Shown in pieces: positions 43,042 to 50,416 of a DNA stretch of 64,000 bases. The notes below the pieces were generated by a model. It was not told where the DNA came from and did not search any database. It saw nothing but the letters and a program-made list of their open reading frames with translations. This DNA is from Sphingobacterium sp. (GTDB lineage Bacteria > Bacteroidota > Bacteroidia > Sphingobacteriales > Sphingobacteriaceae), in the NCBI GenBank assembly GCA_031253985.1, contig JAIRVH010000043.1, forward strand, positions 1 to 64,000, written 5' to 3'. The position numbers were made by a program, and so were the translations under genes. Each line of letters begins with the position of its first letter. Positions within the stretch are counted from its first letter, which is position 1.

Positions 43042-44646
43042 ATGCAAAACAAAGCTGTAGAATCAGATATACAAGCGATTTATCTTCGTATCCAGCAACG
43101 CGAAATCGAGCAGATTGCTCAAATTGCTATAAATCAGAAAATGGCTCCTCTTCATACCCTAGCTGCATTGGATTCGCTTCAAAACGACATCTTTAATTTA
43201 CTGGGGCAGAATTGGTTTTCACTATTTATTGCCGACGACCGGGAGATTAATTACACCACTTTTTTTGATTCCAAAAAGAGGGCAAACACGAGCAAGGATA
43301 GATCACGAAGCTGTAAAGATCAGTTCTTCAAAGAATGCATCCATGCCGCAGATCCCATACTTCACCGCTCAAACGATATTTTAAAAAGAGACACGTCGTT
43401 TCCAACAAACTTTTTCGCCTCTATACAAGAGGGTACTAAAGCAATTATATCCAAAGCTTTTCGCGTACATAACCATTGTTGGGGCATCTTAAGTCTAGGG
43501 TACAAAAGACTCGAACATATCGATTCTCAGCTGGAGTACCGCATTAAAAATTTAATTCCTCAACTTGGCATAACCATCGGTAATATACTGATATATGAAC
43601 GGTCAGTAAATGCAACCTTGATAAACAAACCACCTAGTTCGACAGATCTCCTTACGCCAGCTCTGGATTACACGAAGGAAACAGACCGCACAGCTCCTCA
43701 GCTGATTGGAGAGAGTGACCTAATACAAGCTGTAAAATCACAGCTCAAAATAGCAGCACTTTCAGAGATGAGCCTGCTTATCCAAGGTGAAAGCGGAACG
43801 GGCAAAGAAGTCGCTGCCCACCTTGTACATTATCTTTCACCAAGATCAACCCATCCACTGATAAAAGTCAACTGCGCGGCGATTGCTCCAACATTGATCG
43901 AAAGTGAGCTTTTCGGACATGAAAAAGGAAGCTTTAGCGGTGCTGTAAAGCGCAAAATCGGCAAGTTTGAACTGGCTTGCGGCGGAACACTCTTTTTGGA
44001 CGAAATCGGAGAACTCTCCTTAACACTTCAGGCAAAACTCCTACGTGTATTGCAGGAAAAAGAAATTGAGCGTGTGGGTGGAAATAAAAACATTCCTGTA
44101 GACGTGCGTATTGTCTGTGCCACACACAAGGACTTGCTGGCCGAAGTGAAGGCCGGCAGATTTCGGTCCGATCTATATTACCGGATCAGTGCATTTCCGG
44201 TTACACTACCCTCCCTTCGTGAACGAAAGGAAGACATCCCAAATTTGGTCCAGCACTTTCTCCTAAAACATGCTGGAGAAAGTCTTCCTAAGCAGCTGGG
44301 CAAAAAAGTAATGCAGCGACTCCATTTGCATTCTTGGCCGGGTAATATCCGTGAACTCGAGCACGTCATAACGCGCTCCATTTTATCAACAGAAGAGTCT
44401 ACCGTAAAGAAAATTCCTTTTTTTACTGAAGCTCATTTTGCAGGAGAAAGCAGGGTTCCCGATTTTCGTTTACAAAGCCTGGCAGATTTTGAAAAAGAAT
44501 ATATTCTTTGGGTGCTGCGCAGTTGTCATGCCCGTATTTCTGGCCCAAACGGGGCCGCGACTATTCTCGGTATTCCTGCTACAACGCTCCAATCAAAAAT
44601 GAAAAAGCTGGGCATTGGCAAGAAATTTTCACATGCAAAGGAATAA
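43042..44646 (+). CDS. Sigma-54-dependent activator with GAF-like sensor and variant GSFSGA loop
   Basis: A 534-residue enhancer-binding protein. Residues about 35-190 look like a GAF domain (NWFSLFIADDREINYTTFF, then GILSLGYKRL). The AAA+ domain has Walker A GESGTGKE at 249-256 and GGTLFLDEIGEL. The sigma-54 contact loop reads GSFSGA at 296-301 instead of GAFTGA. A Fis-type HTH closes the protein (NGAATILGIPATTLQSKMKKLGI). It lies 24 bp after the response regulator gene and resembles it closely over the AAA+ and HTH parts, suggesting duplication. The loop change may weaken or alter sigma-54 engagement. Confidence 0.93.
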   Translation: MQNKAVESDIQAIYLRIQQREIEQIAQIAINQKMAPLHTLAALDSLQNDIFNLLGQNWFSLFIADDREINYTTFFDSKKRANTSKDRSRSCKDQFFKECIHAADPILHRSNDILKRDTSFPTNFFASIQEGTKAIISKAFRVHNHCWGILSLGYKRLEHIDSQLEYRIKNLIPQLGITIGNILIYERSVNATLINKPPSSTDLLTPALDYTKETDRTAPQLIGESDLIQAVKSQLKIAALSEMSLLIQGESGTGKEVAAHLVHYLSPRSTHPLIKVNCAAIAPTLIESELFGHEKGSFSGAVKRKIGKFELACGGTLFLDEIGELSLTLQAKLLRVLQEKEIERVGGNKNIPVDVRIVCATHKDLLAEVKAGRFRSDLYYRISAFPVTLPSLRERKEDIPNLVQHFLLKHAGESLPKQLGKKVMQRLHLHSWPGNIRELEHVITRSILSTEESTVKKIPFFTEAHFAGESRVPDFRLQSLADFEKEYILWVLRSCHARISGPNGAATILGIPATTLQSKMKKLGIGKKFSHAKE

Positions 44647-44651
44647 ACAAG

Positions 44652-44682
44652 AAAGCCATTACCCGTCGCTGGGAATGGCTTT
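44652..44682. terminator. Hairpin between convergent sigma-54 activator and alpha/beta hydrolase genes
   Basis: AAAGCCATT (44652-44660) pairs with AATGGCTTT (44674-44682), with an inner CCC/GGG pairing. It lies between convergent stops, a likely bidirectional terminator, although T-runs are short. Confidence 0.65.
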
Positions 44683-44721
44683 ACAACTATTTAAAAACTA
44701 TTTTTTGATCAACGGGACACC

Positions 44722-45543
44722 TTATTTCTCTATAAAAGCCAAGATATCCTTATTGATGGTCTCCGCTTCGGTTGTTGGCATTCCATGTGGGAATCCAGGA
44801 TAAGTAATCAATGTACCATTTTTTACCAGCTCCGCTGCTCTTCTACCTGTGATATCAATCGGTACAATCTGATCATCTTCACCGTGCAATACCAATACAG
44901 GAATCTCCACTTTTTTAAGCTCTTCTGTAAAATCAGTTTCCGAGAAGGCCTTGATACAGTCATAATGCGCCTTGATACCGCCCATCATTCCTTGCCGCCA
45001 CCAATTGTCCATCACACCTTGCTGCACATTCGCTCCCTCCCTGTTATAACCATAAAAAGCAAGCGTAAAGTCCTGAAAATATTGCTGTCTGCGGGTTGCC
45101 GTATTCAATCTAATTTCGTCAAAAACCTCCATTGGCACGCCATCCGGATTAGTCGCACTTTTGGCCATCGTCGGTGTAACCGCACTGATCAATACAGCTT
45201 TTGAAACACGTGACGTACCGTGGTTGGTTAGGTAACGAACAACTTCACCCCCACCGGTCGAATGACCGATATGGATGGCATCTTTTAAATACAATGCTTC
45301 TACCAATTGTGCAATGTCCGATGCATAGGTATCCATCTCATTACCCTCTGCGGTTTGTGTGGAACGTCCATGTCCACGGCGATCGTGCGCAATTACGCGG
45401 TAACCTTTTTGGAGGAAGTACATCAGCTGCGCGTCCCAATCGTCACTGGATAAAGGCCAGCCGTGATGAAAAACGATCGGTTGCCCTGTTCCCCAGTCTT
45501 TGTAATAAATTTCTGTTCCGTCTTGAACTTTGAATGTTGCCAT
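44722..45543 (-). CDS. Alpha/beta hydrolase, cofactor-free chloroperoxidase/esterase type
   Basis: A 273-residue cytoplasmic hydrolase. The nucleophile elbow is GHSTGGGE with Ser95, the acid lies in LHGEDDQIVPI and the histidine in YPGFPHGMP. The oxyanion motif HHGWPLSSDDWDAQ and the segment VIAHDRRGHGRS are typical of non-heme chloroperoxidases and related aryl esterases. In vivo such enzymes probably act as esterases or perhydrolases. The gene stands alone, convergent with the sigma-54 activator gene. A 12-bp palindrome lies 122 nt upstream of its start. Confidence 0.92.
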   Translation of the reverse strand: MATFKVQDGTEIYYKDWGTGQPIVFHHGWPLSSDDWDAQLMYFLQKGYRVIAHDRRGHGRSTQTAEGNEMDTYASDIAQLVEALYLKDAIHIGHSTGGGEVVRYLTNHGTSRVSKAVLISAVTPTMAKSATNPDGVPMEVFDEIRLNTATRRQQYFQDFTLAFYGYNREGANVQQGVMDNWWRQGMMGGIKAHYDCIKAFSETDFTEELKKVEIPVLVLHGEDDQIVPIDITGRRAAELVKNGTLITYPGFPHGMPTTEAETINKDILAFIEK

Positions 45544-45664
45544 AATGAATTATTTAAGAATTTTATTGTTCACCTGATGTGATTTCGAATTGCAACTAGC
45601 AATCCAAATAACATAAATCACTCTAATTGAACCTTTTTAAAGATTAACATCTCATTTAAAAACG

Positions 45665-45676
45665 ACGATATATCGT
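45665..45676 (-). promoter_or_regulatory. Palindrome ACGATATATCGT upstream of the alpha/beta hydrolase gene
   Basis: A perfect 12-bp palindrome in the 234-bp region between the hydrolase start and the DsbA-like gene end. Its 11-base core recurs at 32877-32887 in another promoter region, which suggests a shared operator. Confidence 0.45.
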
Positions 45677-45777
45677 TATTTATACAGCCGAGTCATTCTT
45701 TTTTTACAATAGATTCTATTTTCCTGCAAGAGGCTTCTTGCTGTATGTTCGCCTGTGTTTAAGTAGTAATCATATAT

Positions 45778-46287
45778 TCAGTTTTCACCCAACACCTGAA
45801 CCAGGTCCTCTGCTCCACCATCAAATTTCTGTCCGTTAACAAAAAAAGTAGGGGTCCCATTAACGCCGCTCAGCATGCCACTTTCAAAATCAGCATCTAC
45901 ACGATCCAGCAGTTCTTGGTCCTGAATATCAGATTTAAACTTCGACATATCCAAATCCAGCTGTTCGGCGATATCTAGCAGCAATCTTGAACTCAGTAGG
46001 TTTTGATTTTCGTAAATGGCATCATGCATCTCCCAAAATTTACCCTGCAGTGCTGCCGCTTCCGCGGCCAATGCTGCGGGCCGTGCGTAAGGATGCATTT
46101 CCGATAGCGGAAAATTGCGGAATACGAACCTGATTTGACTTCCCAGTTCGGCCATCATTTCTTTTATAATGGGGTGGGCTGCACCACAATGCGGACATTG
46201 ATAGTCCCCATATTCAACAATGGTCAGATCCGCCTGGCCATTGCCCAGTATATGGTCAGCATGGCTGACCTTTGGTTTCAATGACAT
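45778..46287 (-). CDS. DsbA-family thioredoxin-like protein
   Basis: A 169-residue protein without a signal peptide, so probably cytoplasmic. The active site is YQCPHCGAAHP (CPHC, as in DsbA), and the cis-Pro segment is NGTPTFFVNG. The helical insertion covers about 75-130. It follows the peroxiredoxin gene by 2 bp and should be translated with it. A role as thiol oxidoreductase supporting the peroxiredoxin is plausible but inferred from position. Confidence 0.9.
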   Translation of the reverse strand: MSLKPKVSHADHILGNGQADLTIVEYGDYQCPHCGAAHPIIKEMMAELGSQIRFVFRNFPLSEMHPYARPAALAAEAAALQGKFWEMHDAIYENQNLLSSRLLLDIAEQLDLDMSKFKSDIQDQELLDRVDADFESGMLSGVNGTPTFFVNGQKFDGGAEDLVQVLGEN

Positions 46288-46289
46288 AA

Positions 46290-46751
46290 TTAATTTGATT
46301 TAAGTTTTTCCAATGCCTCGATAATACCATCTGCACCCGGATTGACTGCGGTAGGTGACAGATAGCTCCAGACAATAACCCCTCCCTTATCAATCACAAA
46401 AAGCGCACGCTTGCACTCACCCTCCTCTTCATCGTAAACACCATATTGTCTGGCGACCTCACCCTTGCCCTCAAAATCAGCCAAAAGTGGAAAATGCAGT
46501 TTCCGGGACTGTGCGAAAGCCATATGACACCATTTGCTGTCAACGGAAATACCCATGATCTCCGCATCATACTTTTTGAAATACTTGAGCATTTCATTAT
46601 ACAGCGCCATTTGATCACTGCATACCGGACTCCAGTCTGCCGGGTAAAATGCCAATATCACATTATGCCCCTTGAATTCTGATAATTTAATTTTTTGATC
46701 CGGTGTCGCGTACAAAGTAAAATCGGGTGCAACATCATTTTTTTGCAACAT
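46290..46751 (-). CDS. Peroxiredoxin of the AhpC/TSA family
   Basis: A 153-residue thiol peroxidase. The peroxidatic cysteine lies in YPADWSPVCSDQM near residue 44, in the position of the family PxxxTxxC motif, though with Ser in place of the usual Thr. Additional cysteines occur at DSKWCHMAF and EEGECKRALF, so it may work as a one-Cys or an atypical two-Cys enzyme. It is the first gene of a two-gene operon with the DsbA-like gene and is divergent from the SDR gene. Confidence 0.9.
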   Translation of the reverse strand: MLQKNDVAPDFTLYATPDQKIKLSEFKGHNVILAFYPADWSPVCSDQMALYNEMLKYFKKYDAEIMGISVDSKWCHMAFAQSRKLHFPLLADFEGKGEVARQYGVYDEEEGECKRALFVIDKGGVIVWSYLSPTAVNPGADGIIEALEKLKSN

Positions 46752-46899
46752 ATCAACGTCTTTAAAGTTTAACTACCTTTTGAGGTGCCTACCTTAAAAC
46801 AGATGGGTACCACCTATAAATAAAGCACGCAAAAGCAAAAATTGTTTTAAAGAAAAAATTGCTTATCCACGATCTGGCTACAAGATCCGTTGATCTGCC

Positions 46900-46907
46900 T
46901 ACATTTG
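46900..46907 (+). promoter_or_regulatory. Possible -7 element of the SDR gene
   Basis: TACATTTG exactly matches TAnnTTTG and lies 52 nt upstream of ATG 46960. A weaker octamer, CACCTTTG at 46924-46931 with a TTTG 16 nt before it, is an alternative. No clear -33 supports the first choice. Confidence 0.35.
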
Positions 46908-46959
46908 CCATTCGTCGATTCATCACCTTTGTAACATCCATTATTTAAAATAGAAACAC

Positions 46960-47811
46960 ATGAAATCACAAAAAGTATGGTTCGTTACAGGTGCCTCCAA
47001 GGGACTAGGCCTCAGCCTCGTTAAAGAGTTGCTCGCCCAAGATTACCTTGTCGTTGCCACATCACGATCAAAACAGGCACTGGAAGATGAAATCGGCGAT
47101 CAGGAGAATTTTTTACCCCTTGAAGTCGACATTACCAATGACAAAGACGTTGCCCGTGCAGTGCTATCCGCAATTGATTATTTCGGAAGGATTGATGTAC
47201 TCGTCAATAATGCAGGGTATGGCCAAACGGGCACTTTGGAGGAGCTCAGCGACTGGGAAGCGCGCCGCAACTTTGAGGTCAATGTCTTTGGATCCCTCAA
47301 TACCATCCGGCATATCGCACCTCATTTGCGGCACCAGCATTCGGGGCATATTTTCAATATTGCCTCCATCGGTGGCCTTGTAGGAAATTATCCAGCATTT
47401 GGGGTGTATTGTTCTACCAAATTTGCCGTCGCAGGTTTTACCGAGGCCCTTGCTGCAGAGATGGAGCCCTTTGGCGTTCACACAACCTTGGTATACCCAG
47501 GCTACTTCAGAACTGACTTTTTATCCGAAGGGTCTTTACATACCGCAGCTAATCCAATCGCAGCCTACGTCACTGCAAGAGAAAACGAAGCCATACATCT
47601 GCATCAGATCCATGGCAATCAGGCAAATGACCCGCAGAAAGCGGCAACCTTGTTGATCGAGCTGAGCACCCTGGAGCAGCCACCCATCCATTTTTTGATG
47701 GGCGAAGACGCATATGAACTCGCCAAAAACAAAATCAATATGTTGACCGCTGAAATCGAAAAATGGAAAAGCTATACAGTGTCAACCGCTTTTGAACAAT
47801 CCCTCAAATAA
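46960..47811 (+). CDS. SDR-family NAD(P)-dependent oxidoreductase
   Basis: A 283-residue classical short-chain dehydrogenase. The cofactor motif is TGASKGLG at 10-17, followed by LVNNAGYG near 81. The catalytic residues are Ser136 and the Y150-x3-K154 pair in GVYCSTKFAVAGF. Arg residues after the second strand (ATSRSKQ) favour NADPH. The C-terminal length fits the oxidoreductases often encoded beside AraC regulators in Bacteroidota, and an AraC gene follows 68 bp downstream. Substrate is unknown. Confidence 0.93.
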   Translation: MKSQKVWFVTGASKGLGLSLVKELLAQDYLVVATSRSKQALEDEIGDQENFLPLEVDITNDKDVARAVLSAIDYFGRIDVLVNNAGYGQTGTLEELSDWEARRNFEVNVFGSLNTIRHIAPHLRHQHSGHIFNIASIGGLVGNYPAFGVYCSTKFAVAGFTEALAAEMEPFGVHTTLVYPGYFRTDFLSEGSLHTAANPIAAYVTARENEAIHLHQIHGNQANDPQKAATLLIELSTLEQPPIHFLMGEDAYELAKNKINMLTAEIEKWKSYTVSTAFEQSLK

Positions 47812-47879
47812 GCCACAGCGCGTGTCGATACAATGTAAATTAAACAGTAACAAAACAAGAAAATAAGTAAATTTATAAA

Positions 47880-48794
47880 ATGGAGAATACATTTCGCTTT
47901 CATTCCCTATCAGAATTCCACAGCTTTTGCGGACTGCCAAAGCCCGAGCATCCATTGATCAGCTTGGTCGACTATAGTCAGGTACATTATCCTGTAAATG
48001 ATAGCAAATTGAATTGGATACAGCATTTTTATTCGATCGGATTAAAGCGAAATGTAAATGCCAGATTCAACTATGGGCAACAGCACTATGATTTTGATTC
48101 GGGCATACTCACCTTTATATCGCCATTGCAGTTTTTAAAAGTGGAAATCAATCAGGAAATACAGGCCCAGCCCAGCGGCTGGATCCTGTTGATCCATCCT
48201 GATTTTCTCTGGAACAGCGAACTGGCAAAACATATTCACCATTATGATTTTTTCCAATATAAGGTCAATGAAGCACTTTTTCTTTCGGATAAAGAAGAAG
48301 CCGTAATCGTCGATATTCTTCAAAATATTGAAAAGGAATATCAGTCTAATATCGATAAATTCAGCCGCGAACTTATTATCAAACAGATTGAGCGCTTGCT
48401 GATTTATGCCGAACGATTCTACGAACGGCAGTTTATTACTCGCAAACGATCGACACAAGAGCTTGTTACCAAGTTTGAGCAGTTGCTATCCGCACAGTTT
48501 CAGCAAGATTCGCTTGTGGAGCACGGTGTTCCGACAGTCAGCTTCCTTGCACAGCAGCTGAATCTATCGCCAAACTATCTCGGCAGCTTGCTTCGAATCT
48601 ATACACAGCAAAATACCCAGCAGCATATTCAGTACAAAATGATCGAGTATGCCAAATTGCGCTTAAGCACAAGTACCCTATCTATTAGTGAAATCGCCTA
48701 TGAACTCGGCTTCGAGCATCCGCAGTCATTCAGCAAGGTCTTCAAAAAGAATACACAGCAGAGTCCTCTGGAGTTTAGGCAGCTATTTCAGTAA
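47880..48794 (+). CDS. AraC-family transcriptional regulator
   Basis: A 304-residue regulator with a cupin-like N-terminal domain (DFDSGILTFISPLQFLKV) and a C-terminal AraC-type double HTH: VSFLAQQLNLSPNYLGSLLR, then ISEIAYELGFEHPQSFSKVFKKNTQQSPLEFR. It lies downstream of the SDR gene on the same strand and probably regulates it. It is convergent with a hypothetical gene across 10 bp. Confidence 0.93.
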   Translation: MENTFRFHSLSEFHSFCGLPKPEHPLISLVDYSQVHYPVNDSKLNWIQHFYSIGLKRNVNARFNYGQQHYDFDSGILTFISPLQFLKVEINQEIQAQPSGWILLIHPDFLWNSELAKHIHHYDFFQYKVNEALFLSDKEEAVIVDILQNIEKEYQSNIDKFSRELIIKQIERLLIYAERFYERQFITRKRSTQELVTKFEQLLSAQFQQDSLVEHGVPTVSFLAQQLNLSPNYLGSLLRIYTQQNTQQHIQYKMIEYAKLRLSTSTLSISEIAYELGFEHPQSFSKVFKKNTQQSPLEFRQLFQ

Positions 48795-48804
48795 TTATTT
48801 GGTT

Positions 48805-49329
48805 TTATTCAGCGTAATACCCTTCTACGCCAATGCCTATCGTCCAAAAGAATTTTGATTTTTCAAGGTCCTCCAATAGCATATCCGCATTATCTTCGTA
48901 TTCGCCATCGGCTTTGATTTCCTCGATCTCCTCCTGAACATCTTCTTCGGTCATCTGCCGCCAGACACCAACAGAGCTATTCAAAAATGTATAGCAATAT
49001 CCTGCTTCAGCATCGTCGACCTCACCCTGGTTTTTATCCGTTAATATCGTTACAAGTTCAGTCGCTTCCACCTGAAATGGATTAACACCGTAGATGCTGA
49101 TCTCCGTTTTTTCTGGATTGGGTCCATTGATACTTTCGATAAATTCCAATACTCCCTGACCATTAAAATCAAGCCTCAGTTCGAGTTCATCATAATAGTA
49201 TTGGTCGTCCAGTGCATCCGAGGGTGCACCAAGTACACTTTGGACCTCGGCACGGCTCGCTCCGAGATCAACCTGACCAATACCTTCGATTTGAATTCCA
49301 ACAAGTGGAATAAGTTCGATCTTTTTCAT
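48805..49329 (-). CDS. Hypothetical acidic protein next to an SMI1/KNR4 gene
   Basis: A 174-residue soluble, very acidic protein (EEDVQEEIEEIKADGEYEDNADML). It opens with IELIPLVGIQIEGIGQVDLGASRAEVQSVLG, a pattern seen in small proteins of immunity-like clusters. No enzymatic motif or membrane segment is visible. It is divergent from an SMI1/KNR4-like gene 207 bp away. A role as orphan toxin-immunity protein is a guess from its company; I do not recognise the family. Confidence 0.7.
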   Translation of the reverse strand: MKKIELIPLVGIQIEGIGQVDLGASRAEVQSVLGAPSDALDDQYYYDELELRLDFNGQGVLEFIESINGPNPEKTEISIYGVNPFQVEATELVTILTDKNQGEVDDAEAGYCYTFLNSSVGVWRQMTEEDVQEEIEEIKADGEYEDNADMLLEDLEKSKFFWTIGIGVEGYYAE

Positions 49330-49536
49330 GCGTATTCAGTAAATTAAAACGGTAACCTGTATTATTAACAATTCAACACATGCTATCGTTTTATCTGACG
49401 ATGAGCATATTTACAGCTTTATGCTGAAATAAATTTACATTAATTCCCATTAAATACTTATTAAGTTTTTTAACTTTTCCCGCGGTCCCGAGTGCACAAC
49501 AATATTAGTAGACGAAGTTAATTATGATTAACTTTA

Positions 49537-50115
49537 TTGATACATCAAAAATCGACCATCAAGCAACAGACGCTAGCGACATTAAACAATTATATTGAAA
49601 ATCTAAGACCCGAGCTGTATACCGATCTACAGTCCCCTTTATCGGCAGAAGAGCTTGAGTCACTCGAACAAAAATATGATATTGCAATACCGAACGATCT
49701 TAAAGCGCTCTATCGCTGGAAAAATGGGCAACGCAACACAAGTTACGAAGCCTTTGTCAATAATTCGACTTTCATCCCGCTAGAAGAGGCGCTGGATACA
49801 GCGCAGGAACTGACAAATATGATCGGTATGGACTTTGAAATCGAAAACTGGTGGAATGAACGTTGGATTCCTATTTTTCATAATGGTGGTGGAAGTTATA
49901 TCTGCTATGATCTAGGTGGCATCTTTACGGGACAGGCGGGTCAATTGATTGAATACTGGAATAAAGACAATGACCGGAATGTTATTGCACCCAACCTCGA
50001 AGGTTTTTTAGGTCTACTTAACGACTATTATGCCCATACGCCTAAAGAAAAATTCGATGATTTTTTTAGCCTAGATACCACAGGCGAATACCCCAAACGG
50101 TTTAAAGTGGAGTAA
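49537..50115 (+). CDS. SMI1/KNR4-family protein
   Basis: A 192-residue protein with the SMI1/KNR4 (SUKH) pattern: LSAEELESLEQKYDIAIPNDLKALYRWKNGQ, then WIPIFHNGGGSYICYDLGG and LEGFLGLLNDYY. Bacterial members are commonly immunity proteins against polymorphic toxins. The start is uncertain: the frame opens with TTG 49537 and an in-frame stop lies 12 nt upstream. A better-looking ATG at 49524 is in another frame, so a frameshift near the 5' end is possible. No toxin gene is adjacent. Confidence 0.82.
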   Translation: MIHQKSTIKQQTLATLNNYIENLRPELYTDLQSPLSAEELESLEQKYDIAIPNDLKALYRWKNGQRNTSYEAFVNNSTFIPLEEALDTAQELTNMIGMDFEIENWWNERWIPIFHNGGGSYICYDLGGIFTGQAGQLIEYWNKDNDRNVIAPNLEGFLGLLNDYYAHTPKEKFDDFFSLDTTGEYPKRFKVE

Positions 50116-50131
50116 CAGAAACTCATCGCAC

Positions 50132-50338
50132 TCATTTTTTTTCTTCGTAGAATTTTTGAATTTCCTTTAAATAGGTAATCGATTTAGGAGGAGGAATACG
50201 ATCTCCAAACACCTTATGAACATAGGAAGGAGCATTGTCTTCACCGAGCTCATAAGCCCTGAGCAGATAAAACAGGGCCTGATTCCGAAGCTTAAAACCA
50301 AATAAACAAAAGTCCATAATCTGCCAAACTTTAAACAT
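50132..50338 (-). CDS. Short hypothetical ORF, possibly a gene fragment
   Basis: A 68-residue frame whose first residues are encoded by a hairpin; an internal ATG at 50317 is an alternative start. The C-terminal part (LRNQALFYLLRAYELGEDNAPSYVHKVFGDR) has helical, protein-like composition. It may be the tail of a larger decayed gene, perhaps immunity-type like its neighbours. No ribosome binding context or family match is evident, so expression is doubtful. Confidence 0.35.
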   Translation of the reverse strand: MFKVWQIMDFCLFGFKLRNQALFYLLRAYELGEDNAPSYVHKVFGDRIPPPKSITYLKEIQKFYEEKK

Positions 50339-50356
50339 TGGCAGATTATGGACTTT
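50309..50356 (-). terminator. 19-bp perfect hairpin after the second seven-gene locus
   Basis: Perfect 19-bp arms (50309-50327 and 50338-50356) with a 10-nt loop lie 60 bp beyond the TlpA-like gene. On the minus strand the stem is followed by a T-rich run (TTTTGTTTATTTGG from the stem foot), fitting a terminator for that operon. The stem is AT-rich and long, so an origin as a mobile-element remnant is also possible. Confidence 0.65.
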
Positions 50357-50416
50357 CTGGGATATTATTCTTCTTATTTTTGACTGCCAAATCGCAGTTC
50401 TATCTTGAAGGATAAC

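Noticed and set aside
44785..45204. A 139-codon frame opposite the alpha/beta hydrolase gene
   Set aside because: It is antisense to a gene with a full catalytic motif set, and its translation is low-complexity in type (rich in His, Arg, Ile and Ser).
45726..45741. A 6-bp hairpin GCAAGA/TCTTGC downstream of the DsbA-like gene
   Set aside because: The stem is short and not followed by a T-run on the minus strand, so I did not call a terminator.
49524..49598. ATG 49524 as start of the SMI1/KNR4 gene
   Set aside because: That frame reaches a stop after about 24 codons and does not join the SMI1/KNR4 reading frame. A frameshift is possible but cannot be shown from one sequence.
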